64,000 nucleotides of DNA, from positions 1,566,303-1,630,302 of the forward strand of contig NZ_LN999828.1 in assembly GCF_001517625.2 (NCBI RefSeq). Direction: 5' to 3'. The position numbers and the translations under genes were made by a program. This stretch comes from Clostridium sp. AT4 (GTDB lineage Bacteria > Bacillota > Clostridia > Lachnospirales > Lachnospiraceae). The notes under the pieces are model-generated. The model had not been told where the DNA came from and did no database searches. It saw only the letters and a list, made by a program, of their open reading frames with translations. Shown one piece after another: positions 49,447 to 56,867 of this stretch. The stretch's first letter is position 1, and each line of letters begins with the position of its first letter.

Positions 49447-49953
49447 CTAATTTACCCCTTCCTGTGTGCACGGAATCTGACGGGAACGGAAAAACTCCCT
49501 CACAGACTCATCCCACTGAACCTCCAGGGCCTTGTCCAGAGTAAAAAATTTAAGTGCGGTTCCCGTAATACAGTATAATTCCCCTTCTTCATACCGGATA
49601 TTCAGATACAGTCCCTGGATCTGATCCCCGCTTATTCCGGTGCCGCTTTTCGAAGCAAAACGCTCTGTCTGTCCGGCCGGAAGCTGCAGTACGATCTTAA
49701 AGCTTTCAGGCAGCTTTTTTCCTTTGATAAGAGAAAAACAAAACGGGCGCAGCTGTCTCCAGGAAGAAAACTCCCCGATCCTTTGCTCCTCCCGCTCCTC
49801 TTCTGTATAATACCCGGATCTGATATGTCCATCCATGGTAAAACTATTGTATGTAACGATATTCACCTCCCGCACCCAGAAGGAATCAAAATCCTCCTTT
49901 ATAAACAGTCGGGATGTAAAGGACTTTACGTCCTCGGCCTTTAATGCGATCAT
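49447..49953 (-). CDS. DUF5721-family protein
   Basis: The 168-residue protein begins MIALKAEDVKSFTSRLFIKE and contains TYNSFTMDGHIRSGYY, WRQLRPFCFSLIKGKKLPESFKIV and a hydrophobic GLYLNIRYEEGELYCITG. I recognise this as the DUF5721 family, which is frequent in Lachnospiraceae and of unknown function. It has no signal peptide or transmembrane helix, so is cytosolic. It lies 59 bases upstream of rpoD on the same strand and may be co-transcribed with it. Confidence 0.75.
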   Translation of the reverse strand: MIALKAEDVKSFTSRLFIKEDFDSFWVREVNIVTYNSFTMDGHIRSGYYTEEEREEQRIGEFSSWRQLRPFCFSLIKGKKLPESFKIVLQLPAGQTERFASKSGTGISGDQIQGLYLNIRYEEGELYCITGTALKFFTLDKALEVQWDESVREFFRSRQIPCTQEGVN

Positions 49954-50101
49954 AAGTTCTCTCCTGTCCGGCCTATTGTGTCTAAATTTTCCAAATCTTA
50001 TCTAATTATACCTTTTTAGCCGAAAAACGTCAATCAGTTTAAAGGAAGTGTCGCAAAAATTGTCGCAAAAACCGCTTCTGTTCTCTCAGCTGTATAAAAT
50101 A

Positions 50102-50129
50102 CGGCAGAGAGAAACGCTTCTCTCTGCCG
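50102..50129 (-). terminator. terminator of the glycolysis-like operon
   Basis: CGGCAGAGAGA (50102-50112) and TCTCTCTGCCG (50119-50129) form a perfect 11-bp stem; TATTTTAT follows on the minus strand. It lies 27 bases after the aldolase stop codon. Confidence 0.8.
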
Positions 50130-50156
50130 CAGCATCAGCTCTTTTAACCTGTACCT

Positions 50157-51314
50157 TTAAATTCCCGCTTTCCGATAGCGCTCTGCCATTTCTTCCAGAG
50201 ATACCTGCTCCACAAGAGGCGCTTTTCCAAAGGAGCCAAACTCTACGATCAGAGTCCCCACAACCTCTTTCACACCCCGTTCGATACAGTCCACAATGGC
50301 TGCTCGATCCTCATCCTCTACAACACCGTACATCACTGTGTCCATAATAGGAGGAAGGAATACCCTTGGATCAAACTGATCCTTCTTTTTCTCCAGAAGT
50401 TCATAAATTCCTCCTACCGAGGGACTGGTGCGAAGCTTTGGCTGGGCTGCAAACAGCTCCTTCATATTGCGCGTCACAGCCAAACGGATATCCGTATCCA
50501 CATTGATCTTATTAATGCCGCAGCGGATCGCTGCCTTTAACTGCTCAATGGAAATACCGTGGGTATCTGCAAGCTCCCCTCCCAGAGCGTTGATTTCATC
50601 TACAATGTATCCGGGAACGGTAGAGGAGCCATGGGAAACAAGAGCCCCAAAAATCCCCAGATGGTTCATACACTCACGGATTGCCACCGGGATTTCCTTA
50701 CGGAGCTTTACATTTTTCCCCTTTGAGGCTCCATGCATGGTTCCATAGGAAATCGCCAGTGCATCTACCCCTGTTTTCTGGAAAAATTCCACTGCGGACA
50801 ATGGATTCGTATAGGTGGAGGAAGCTGCAAACACATGATCCTCCACACCGGCCAGAACTCCCAGCTCTCCTTCTACGCTGACGCCTCTGGTATGAGCGTA
50901 TTTTACGACCTCTCTGGTCAGCTCCACATTTTCATCAAAGGGAAGGGAGGAGCCGTCGATCATGACAGAGGTATAGCCTCCCTCTATGGCTGCCACGCAG
51001 GAGTCAAAGTCTCTGCCGTGATCCAGATGGAGCACCACAGGAATGGCTGCTGTCTGAGCATATTTTTTTACTGCGCCGGCAATATTTCTGGCTCCGATCT
51101 TCTTATCCTCCAGAGTAGCGTGGATAAAATCCGTATTTCCTCCCATAAAGCCATTTGCCAGATCCGCCCCCTGCAGGATAGCTGCAGAGCGGAACATTTC
51201 ATGAACCTCTATGGCTGCCTTTGCCTGAGCAACCGCATTTACGTTAAATGCTCCCTGGCCGAAGCCGTATTTCATGGAAGCCTCCAAAAGAGGCCACAGG
51301 GGAATTAAAGACAT
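50157..51314 (-). CDS. class II (zinc-dependent) ketose-bisphosphate aldolase
   Basis: A 385-residue aldolase of the longer FbaA-like group. Zinc and catalytic residues are seen in VVLHLDHGRDFDS (residues about 94-106) and in the His of HGSSTVPGYI; the phosphate site resembles AISYGTMHGASKG and INKINVDTDIRLAVT. The family cleaves ketose 1,6-bisphosphates to DHAP and an aldehyde. The ATG overlaps the end of the LarA-like gene by ten bases, with GGAGG inside that gene. Last gene of the operon; a terminator follows. The aldehyde product need not be glyceraldehyde 3-phosphate. Confidence 0.85.
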   Translation of the reverse strand: MSLIPLWPLLEASMKYGFGQGAFNVNAVAQAKAAIEVHEMFRSAAILQGADLANGFMGGNTDFIHATLEDKKIGARNIAGAVKKYAQTAAIPVVLHLDHGRDFDSCVAAIEGGYTSVMIDGSSLPFDENVELTREVVKYAHTRGVSVEGELGVLAGVEDHVFAASSTYTNPLSAVEFFQKTGVDALAISYGTMHGASKGKNVKLRKEIPVAIRECMNHLGIFGALVSHGSSTVPGYIVDEINALGGELADTHGISIEQLKAAIRCGINKINVDTDIRLAVTRNMKELFAAQPKLRTSPSVGGIYELLEKKKDQFDPRVFLPPIMDTVMYGVVEDEDRAAIVDCIERGVKEVVGTLIVEFGSFGKAPLVEQVSLEEMAERYRKAGI

Positions 51315-52756
51315 GGATCTCCCTCCTTCATCATCAGATGGACTGCTCCCAGCTTAAAGGTCTTTGGCAGAGCCAATATATTTGGGTTTGGTCCTACAAA
51401 TTTTTTCTTTGCGTCCTCCAGAGCCTCCTCAATGGTGGCTCTGGTCTTAAGACCCATTCCTCTGGCATAGCCGGGTTCCTGGGCACCGCATACATAAATT
51501 GCCGACGTATTCATTTCTGCAATATGGGCCGAACTCATCATGGAAAAGCCGTGGAACGGATGGAAGGCATTGCAGTAGCGGTACTTGCGGATATATTCCT
51601 CATTGGTGGCAAAATATTCGCCGTAGCGGTTTAAATCCGGCAGAATATTCATGTAATCCTTCTGGAACATATCGTAAAGCTCTCTCATATAGGGCCATCT
51701 CTCATCATGGAAATAGCCGTTGCAGATGGAAGCGCAGATAATCACGCAGTGATCGCTCATGACCCGTTTATGGCGCACTACCTGTGCAGAAATGGCCTGC
51801 ATCATCATAACAGGATTGGTTCCCATGCCGTCGCCGTAATGGAACTTCTGCGGAAGGCCGAAAATCATTACATCATACTTCTTTTCAGCCCAGGGGATAT
51901 AGGTCCGCTTGTCGGCCGTAATCCAGGAGTGTGGCTGCATCACCTTTGCATAGCCGCTGTTGATCTCAATCTGTCTGGAATACGTATCCAAAACCGCGTC
52001 GCAGCAGAAAAACTTCTTTCCCATGCATTTTTCCATGTGCTGGCCGATCTCATCAAACTTGGTCCGCATAAGGGAGTGGCCGTTTACCGGGGTAAAATCC
52101 TTCCGGTGCATAACCTGAGGCACATGATGGGATGCAATGGAGCGCCAGTGGGTAATTCCTGTAGAACAGTGCTTATATCCTCCGGAATAGCCGCCGTAAG
52201 GATTTCCCTGGGTATGGCCGATAAGGATCGCCACATCACTGTCATACACATACTTATTCATAAGAACAGGGTCTCCCCGGTCTGTCGTTCCCAGATCAAC
52301 CATGTGTTCATAATCCTCGCTGTCATGGCTGATGATCTGGTGGGTATACCAGAATTCGTGGAACAGCTCCTCCCCCAGGATATCGCGGATCTCCTTTTCC
52401 GTACTTCTGGGATGAAGGCCGTTGGAGCAGATCAGCAGGATATCCTTTTTTTCTACCCCCACAGAGTACAGTTCTTGAAGGATCAGCTTAATGGAAATCT
52501 TCCGGTGAGCCGTGGGCTGAAGCCCTCCCTTTACAATATCCGGGAAAATAATGACCACCTTGGAACCCTTGTGGGCTAACTCTGTTAAAGGCGGCATTCC
52601 CATAGGGTTGCGGATGGATTTTAAGGTTTCCTCTTCTAATTTATCTTCCGGAATACAGGGCGGATCCGGCACCGTATCCCCTGGGATAAAAATGTCTGTA
52701 GAATCCGGCAGAACGGCATCTACCATGCCCTGCCCGTATTCAAATGATACTTTCAT
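51305..52756 (-). CDS. LarA-like (DUF2088) nickel-pincer racemase/epimerase superfamily protein
   Basis: This 483-residue protein resembles lactate racemase LarA. By motif spacing His115 (in NGLHPRST) matches LarA His108, Lys195 (SGGYK) the pincer lysine Lys184, and His211 the nickel ligand His200. The position of catalytic His174 is Asn185 here (GNPYGGYSGG), so the standard two-histidine racemase mechanism may not apply. Superfamily members racemise or epimerise 2-hydroxy acids with a nickel-pincer cofactor made by LarB, LarC and LarE, none of which is in the window. It lies between tpi-like and aldolase genes in one operon, so a sugar-acid or triose-acid substrate is plausible. Confidence 0.75.
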   Translation of the reverse strand: MKVSFEYGQGMVDAVLPDSTDIFIPGDTVPDPPCIPEDKLEEETLKSIRNPMGMPPLTELAHKGSKVVIIFPDIVKGGLQPTAHRKISIKLILQELYSVGVEKKDILLICSNGLHPRSTEKEIRDILGEELFHEFWYTHQIISHDSEDYEHMVDLGTTDRGDPVLMNKYVYDSDVAILIGHTQGNPYGGYSGGYKHCSTGITHWRSIASHHVPQVMHRKDFTPVNGHSLMRTKFDEIGQHMEKCMGKKFFCCDAVLDTYSRQIEINSGYAKVMQPHSWITADKRTYIPWAEKKYDVMIFGLPQKFHYGDGMGTNPVMMMQAISAQVVRHKRVMSDHCVIICASICNGYFHDERWPYMRELYDMFQKDYMNILPDLNRYGEYFATNEEYIRKYRYCNAFHPFHGFSMMSSAHIAEMNTSAIYVCGAQEPGYARGMGLKTRATIEEALEDAKKKFVGPNPNILALPKTFKLGAVHLMMKEGDPCL

Positions 52757-52781
52757 ATAAAAACTCTCCTTCCCAAATGCT

Positions 52782-53624
52782 TTAAGCTTTTTCTGCTGTC
52801 AGGTACAGCTTTACGATTTCCAGATATTCCTCCGGATAAAATCCGATCTCACCTGAAAAACGGGTCAGCGCAATCAGTCCGCCGTCCATATCCGGCACAG
52901 AAGCAAGCATCGCGGCATTGTCCTGCTTTAATCCGCCTCCGTAAACCACGTCCATGCCTCCGGTAATCTCTTTTACAAATGCGCCGATTTTCTGGATATA
53001 CTCCTTATCCGGCGGGGTTTTTCCCGGCCCGATGGCCCATACGGGCTCATATGCAATGGTTACGCAGCCTTTGTCCACATCCTTTAAGCCTTCCTCCAGC
53101 TGCGTTCTTAAAACCTCCTGCCATCTGGGCTGCTCCTCTGAGGTCTCTCCGATACAGTAAAGCACCTTCAGACCGGCCCGTACCGCCTCCCGGATCTCCT
53201 GATTTAAAATTTTGTTTACAGCCGACGGATCTCCTCCTCCCGCGGCAAGGATCCCCGCCTTATCCTTTCGTTCCTCACAGTGGCCGATCAGCACACAGCT
53301 GCATCCCAAAGCCCTGGCCGCATTAGCGGTACGGCTGGTGGTAAAGGCTCCAAAGTTTCCTCCCACTGCCGTATCCTGGCGGAATACTCCCTGGCAGCCC
53401 ACCTTTACGGGACTGCCTTCACAAAGAGCCCCTGCCGCCGTGAGCACATGAGCCTCCGGGAAAAACATGGCAAATTCCACATTCTCTGTTTCATACTCCA
53501 TAAGCTCCTTCTGGGTCTGATCCACAATATAGGAACCCCAGTCCTTCACGGCAGCAATAGCGTTTACGCCGCCATACTCCTTCGGAATATCAAAACGCTT
53601 CAGATTTAAAAAGATATGCTTCAT
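52782..53624 (-). CDS. triosephosphate isomerase paralogue
   Basis: A 280-residue TIM-barrel protein with the catalytic set Asn7-Lys9 (LNLKRF), His115 (IGHCEERKD) and Glu193 (AYEPVWAIG). The usual SERR after the histidine is CEERKD, and the phosphate-binding GGS is YGGGLKQDN. It is about 30 residues longer than typical TpiA, with an insert near residues 118-135. It probably interconverts the triose phosphates from the neighbouring aldolase, possibly non-standard ones. Its ATG overlaps the stop of the phosphofructokinase gene by four bases. Confidence 0.85.
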   Translation of the reverse strand: MKHIFLNLKRFDIPKEYGGVNAIAAVKDWGSYIVDQTQKELMEYETENVEFAMFFPEAHVLTAAGALCEGSPVKVGCQGVFRQDTAVGGNFGAFTTSRTANAARALGCSCVLIGHCEERKDKAGILAAGGGDPSAVNKILNQEIREAVRAGLKVLYCIGETSEEQPRWQEVLRTQLEEGLKDVDKGCVTIAYEPVWAIGPGKTPPDKEYIQKIGAFVKEITGGMDVVYGGGLKQDNAAMLASVPDMDGGLIALTRFSGEIGFYPEEYLEIVKLYLTAEKA

Positions 53625-54814
53625 TCTCTGTCCTCTCTTCTTTCCCTGTATATCTCCTGAAAATCAATATAGTCCGGCGTTTCCTCCCCGGTAAGAGGCC
53701 GGCACCAGCTTACAAATTCATCCGTCACATCATTTCCCCGGTCATTGATATAGGAAGCCGGAAGCGTCCGCTCTGTAAGCATCACCTGTTCGACCGGAAT
53801 ACGGATGGGACGAATCTCATATTCCTCCTGCTTTCTGCGCTCAAAACCGATCATAATACCCGTACAGCCCTCCATGGCAGCTTTTAAAGCCTCTCTTCCC
53901 GCAAGTACTGCCTCCTCGCGGTCCACCGGGGACTGAAGGGAAATGGAAGCTCTGCCGCAAAGCCCCGGCTTTTCGCTTCTGGCCTTAATTCCCAGCTTTT
54001 TGATCACCAGCTCTGCCAGATAAGCTCCCACGTCTCCGTAGTAGACGGAACGGCCTGTCTGGAAAATGGGAGGCACGACAGGTTTTCCGCTTTCATCCTT
54101 TAAGCCCTCGCTGGCGACCACAACCACACCGCCCAGCCTGTCATACAGCTCCTTCACATCTGCCAGAAATTCCTCTTCCCTGAAAGGACGCTCCGGAAGA
54201 TAGATCAGGTGCGGCGCATCCCCGTGTTTTTTCCTCGCCAGAGCCGAGGCCGCTGTAATCCAGCCTGCATTGCGCCCCATGGCCTCTAAAATACACACAT
54301 GAATGGGAAGAGATTTCACATCCGCCCCTATCTCAGCCGTTGTTCTGGCTATATACCGGGCCGCGCTGCCGTAGCCCGGAGTATGATCTGTAATGCCGAT
54401 ATCATTATCAATGGTCTTTGGGATTCCTGCCACCCGGATATCTGAGTCTGGACCTAAAGCCCTCACCAGCTTTCCGCAGGCGTCCATCGTGCCGTTTCCC
54501 CCATTAAAAAGCACATATCGGATATGGTGCTTACGGAAAATGGCCTCCATTGCCTTATAATCTTCCTCCTCCAGCGCATATCGGGAAGAGCCAATGGCAG
54601 TTCCCGGCGTGGTAAGGAGCTTTTTCAGCTCTTCTTCAGGAAACCGGGACAGATTTAAAAACCGTTCCTTTAAAATTCCCTCGCTTCCGCCGATGGCTCC
54701 GTAAACTGCGCCCACTGCGCCGCTTTCCCTTGCTTCAAGAAGTACGCCGTACAGCGATGCATTCAGCACTGCCGTAGGCCCTCCTCCATGAACAACCAGT
54801 ACATTGTCCCTCAT
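53621..54814 (-). CDS. 6-phosphofructokinase family protein, PKTIDND type
   Basis: A 397-residue PfkA-fold kinase with GGGPTAVLNAS (residues 10-20), GGNGTMDACGKL (105-116), PKTIDND (132-138, catalytic Asp), and EAMGRNAGW. The lysine in PKTIDND is shared with pyrophosphate-dependent and clade X enzymes, whereas the glycine in GGNGT resembles ATP-using forms. The phosphoryl donor is therefore uncertain. It would make a ketose bisphosphate for the neighbouring aldolase. It overlaps the tpi-like gene by four bases and lies 20 bases after the NagB-like gene, so translation is coupled. Confidence 0.85.
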   Translation of the reverse strand: MRDNVLVVHGGGPTAVLNASLYGVLLEARESGAVGAVYGAIGGSEGILKERFLNLSRFPEEELKKLLTTPGTAIGSSRYALEEEDYKAMEAIFRKHHIRYVLFNGGNGTMDACGKLVRALGPDSDIRVAGIPKTIDNDIGITDHTPGYGSAARYIARTTAEIGADVKSLPIHVCILEAMGRNAGWITAASALARKKHGDAPHLIYLPERPFREEEFLADVKELYDRLGGVVVVASEGLKDESGKPVVPPIFQTGRSVYYGDVGAYLAELVIKKLGIKARSEKPGLCGRASISLQSPVDREEAVLAGREALKAAMEGCTGIMIGFERRKQEEYEIRPIRIPVEQVMLTERTLPASYINDRGNDVTDEFVSWCRPLTGEETPDYIDFQEIYRERREDRE

Positions 54815-54834
54815 AAACCAACCTGCCTTTCTTC

Positions 54835-55656
54835 TCAGTCAGACAGAGCTGCCACATAATCCGTAAAGGTAAGGGTAAGATCCGGGTGGCTCTGGAGTAG
54901 GCTTACGGGAAAATCCGAGGACGGTTCACCGTATGCGGCCCTCCGCACCACTGCCCGATGCCAGTTTCTAAAGCAGCCCAGACGGATTTTTCTCGCATGA
55001 GCGATCTCATAAATACCAATGGTTACGCAGTAATGAGGCATATCCTCAAGAGCTCCGTTAAAATCTCCGATGGCATTGGCCGTCCGTGTTTCAGGGGTAA
55101 TTGCAAGCACACGGGTCTTCTGACCCAGAAATTCCTCATTGGCCAGCGACGCATCTGCTTCATTAAAAGCCACATGGCCGTTAATGCCGATTCCTCCAAA
55201 GGCAATATCCACGCCTCCCAGCTCTTCAATCAGTTTTGGGACCCGTTCCGTATCAAAAGGATCCGGAAATACCCGCTGTTCTTTGGGCATCACAAGTTCT
55301 GGGCGTATCCTGTCATATACGGTACGGTTCATAAATCCCCGAAAGCTCAGAGGATGATCCTCTGGCACCCAGCGCTTCTCATCATCCAGATATTCGTCCA
55401 TATTGATAAACCATACATTTTTAAGACTGATATTCTGCTCATTTACCAGATCCACAAAATACGGATACTGTCCCACCGGCCCTACCGGACAGATAAAGAC
55501 GGTGTGCTTTCCCTCTGCATTATGAGCTTTGATCTCTTCTGCCATCTGCTCTGCCATCTGTTTAAATACAGCAGCATTATCCTCCAAGCAAAACAGCTTC
55601 ATTTTTGGATTTTCCAAAAGCTGCTCTTTTGTATAGCTGTAATAGTCGTGTTTCAT
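54835..55656 (-). CDS. glucosamine-6-phosphate deaminase/isomerase-like protein (NagB family)
   Basis: The ATG at 55656 with AAGGAG five bases upstream gives 273 residues. NagB-like motifs are present: NVWFINMDEYLD (base Asp region) and GGIGINGHVAFNEAD (the catalytic His loop). A PVGP motif in IFCPVGPVGQYP replaces the SGGSTP-like phosphate loop of typical NagB. The family converts amino-ketose or aldose/ketose phosphates in the cytosol. First enzyme gene of the run, so it may perform the isomerisation before phosphorylation by the PFK-like enzyme. Substrate not predictable. Confidence 0.8.
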   Translation of the reverse strand: MKHDYYSYTKEQLLENPKMKLFCLEDNAAVFKQMAEQMAEEIKAHNAEGKHTVFICPVGPVGQYPYFVDLVNEQNISLKNVWFINMDEYLDDEKRWVPEDHPLSFRGFMNRTVYDRIRPELVMPKEQRVFPDPFDTERVPKLIEELGGVDIAFGGIGINGHVAFNEADASLANEEFLGQKTRVLAITPETRTANAIGDFNGALEDMPHYCVTIGIYEIAHARKIRLGCFRNWHRAVVRRAAYGEPSSDFPVSLLQSHPDLTLTFTDYVAALSD

Positions 55657-55710
55657 AACTGCTCCTTTCCCTGTCACGCAGGCCCTTCTGCCATTTTTCC
55701 GCCATAAAGA

Positions 55711-55746
55711 GAGCGTCCGGCGCCCCAACCGGCCCCCAGGACGCTC
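55711..55746 (-). terminator. GC-rich intercistronic hairpin between the binding-protein and NagB-like genes
   Basis: GAGCGTCC (55711-55718) pairs with GGACGCTC (55739-55746), with further GC pairs inside. Only a short T-rich stretch (TCTCTTTAT) follows on the minus strand. It may act as a partial terminator that keeps binding-protein mRNA more abundant than the enzyme genes. Confidence 0.6.
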
Positions 55747-55759
55747 CCTGCAATGATTT

Positions 55760-56842
55760 TTACTTACCTGCTTCGATCATATTGTCAAGCATTACATAAT
55801 CTGCTACAGGAACTTCCTTTTCCACCTGTCCTCCGGCAATGAAATTCTCCTGCTGGATCTTGTAGTAATTCTCTACGGTTCCGTCTGCTGCACCTTCTGA
55901 TACTTCCTTTCCGGTCAGCCAGTCTGCATCGCCTCTCTGGTCAAATACGCTTGCTTCATCTGTCTTTGTAATATCGGCAACTGCCTTTGCAGTCTCCTCA
56001 TAGTGATCGTCTGCCGCATAATCCATTCCTTTAAAGAGCGCTTTTGTAAAGCGAAGGATGGTATCCTGATTCTCCTCTGCATACTTTGGAGTTACGATCC
56101 AGCTTGCCAGAGAAACGGTAGTATCCTTAAAGGTCATATTATCAGCCAGCTTGGTTGCCTCCGGAATCTCTTCCATGATCTTTAAGCTGTTTGGAGACCA
56201 GGTAGCACAGGCATCTACGCCACCTGAAATCATTGCCGTAACAATACCGGATGCGTCCATATCAACGGCCTGGATATCGCTCATGGTCATACCGGCCTTT
56301 GTAAGTGTATTATTTAAAATATCCTCACTGGATGTACCGGAGGAATAAGCCACCTTCTTACCCTTTAAATCTTCCATGGTCTTCACACTTGGTCCGCCGA
56401 TCACAGCGTCGCCGTTGGAAATATGGGACAATGCAAAAATCTTGGCCTGGCCGTTGACACAAAGCTTGTGTGCGCCCTGTCCGATATAGCCGATATCAAT
56501 ACTGCCGGACTCCATCGCCGCAATGATGGTAGGGCCATCTGCAAAGGATACCAGATTCAGCTTAATTCCTTCTTCTTCCATGAATCCCTGAGCCTGTGCT
56601 GCCGCCACAGACCAAAGGCTTCCATAGTTTGGCATATATGCAATATTTAATGTAATGGGCTCTGCCGCTGCCTCTGTCTTTTCCTCTTCTGCCTTTGTCT
56701 CCTTTTCAGTTTCAGCCTTGGACGTTTCCTCTGCTTTGGATGCCTCCGCAGACTCCGGAGCCTTTGTCTCAGGAGCAGAACTTCCGCCGGAGCAGGCTGT
56801 CACGGACAATGCCATTGCTGCTGCTAAAAAACGTTTTTTCAT
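55760..56842 (-). CDS. ABC transporter substrate-binding lipoprotein, NMT1/SsuA type
   Basis: A 360-residue lipoprotein (signal with lipobox SVTAC, Cys17), then a Lys/Glu/Ala-rich linker (to about 62) and an NMT1-like domain: LNIAYMPNYGSLWSVAAAQAQGF, AMESGSIDIGYIGQGAHKL, VAYSSGTSSEDILNNTL and GGVDACATWSP. Such proteins feed nitrate-, sulfonate- or taurine-type importers and bind small anionic or aromatic ligands. AAGGAGG at 56851-56857 is intact. The IS element ends 25 bases upstream and separates it from its permease and ATPase genes. Confidence 0.85.
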   Translation of the reverse strand: MKKRFLAAAMALSVTACSGGSSAPETKAPESAEASKAEETSKAETEKETKAEEEKTEAAAEPITLNIAYMPNYGSLWSVAAAQAQGFMEEEGIKLNLVSFADGPTIIAAMESGSIDIGYIGQGAHKLCVNGQAKIFALSHISNGDAVIGGPSVKTMEDLKGKKVAYSSGTSSEDILNNTLTKAGMTMSDIQAVDMDASGIVTAMISGGVDACATWSPNSLKIMEEIPEATKLADNMTFKDTTVSLASWIVTPKYAEENQDTILRFTKALFKGMDYAADDHYEETAKAVADITKTDEASVFDQRGDADWLTGKEVSEGAADGTVENYYKIQQENFIAGGQVEKEVPVADYVMLDNMIEAGK

Positions 56843-56862
56843 AGATTTGTATCCTCCTTAAA

Positions 56863-56867
56863 ATAAA
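56863..56867. repeat. target-site duplication, left copy
   Basis: ATAAA directly abuts the left inverted repeat of the IS element and is repeated exactly at 58522-58526. Confidence 0.8.

Noticed and set aside
51707-52579. 290-residue antisense frame opposite the LarA-like gene
   Set aside because: The minus-strand protein has conserved LarA residues at correct spacing; the plus frame has no start signals or known motifs.
54958-55707. 249-residue antisense frame opposite the NagB-like gene
   Set aside because: Shadow of the NagB-like gene, with no ribosome binding site.
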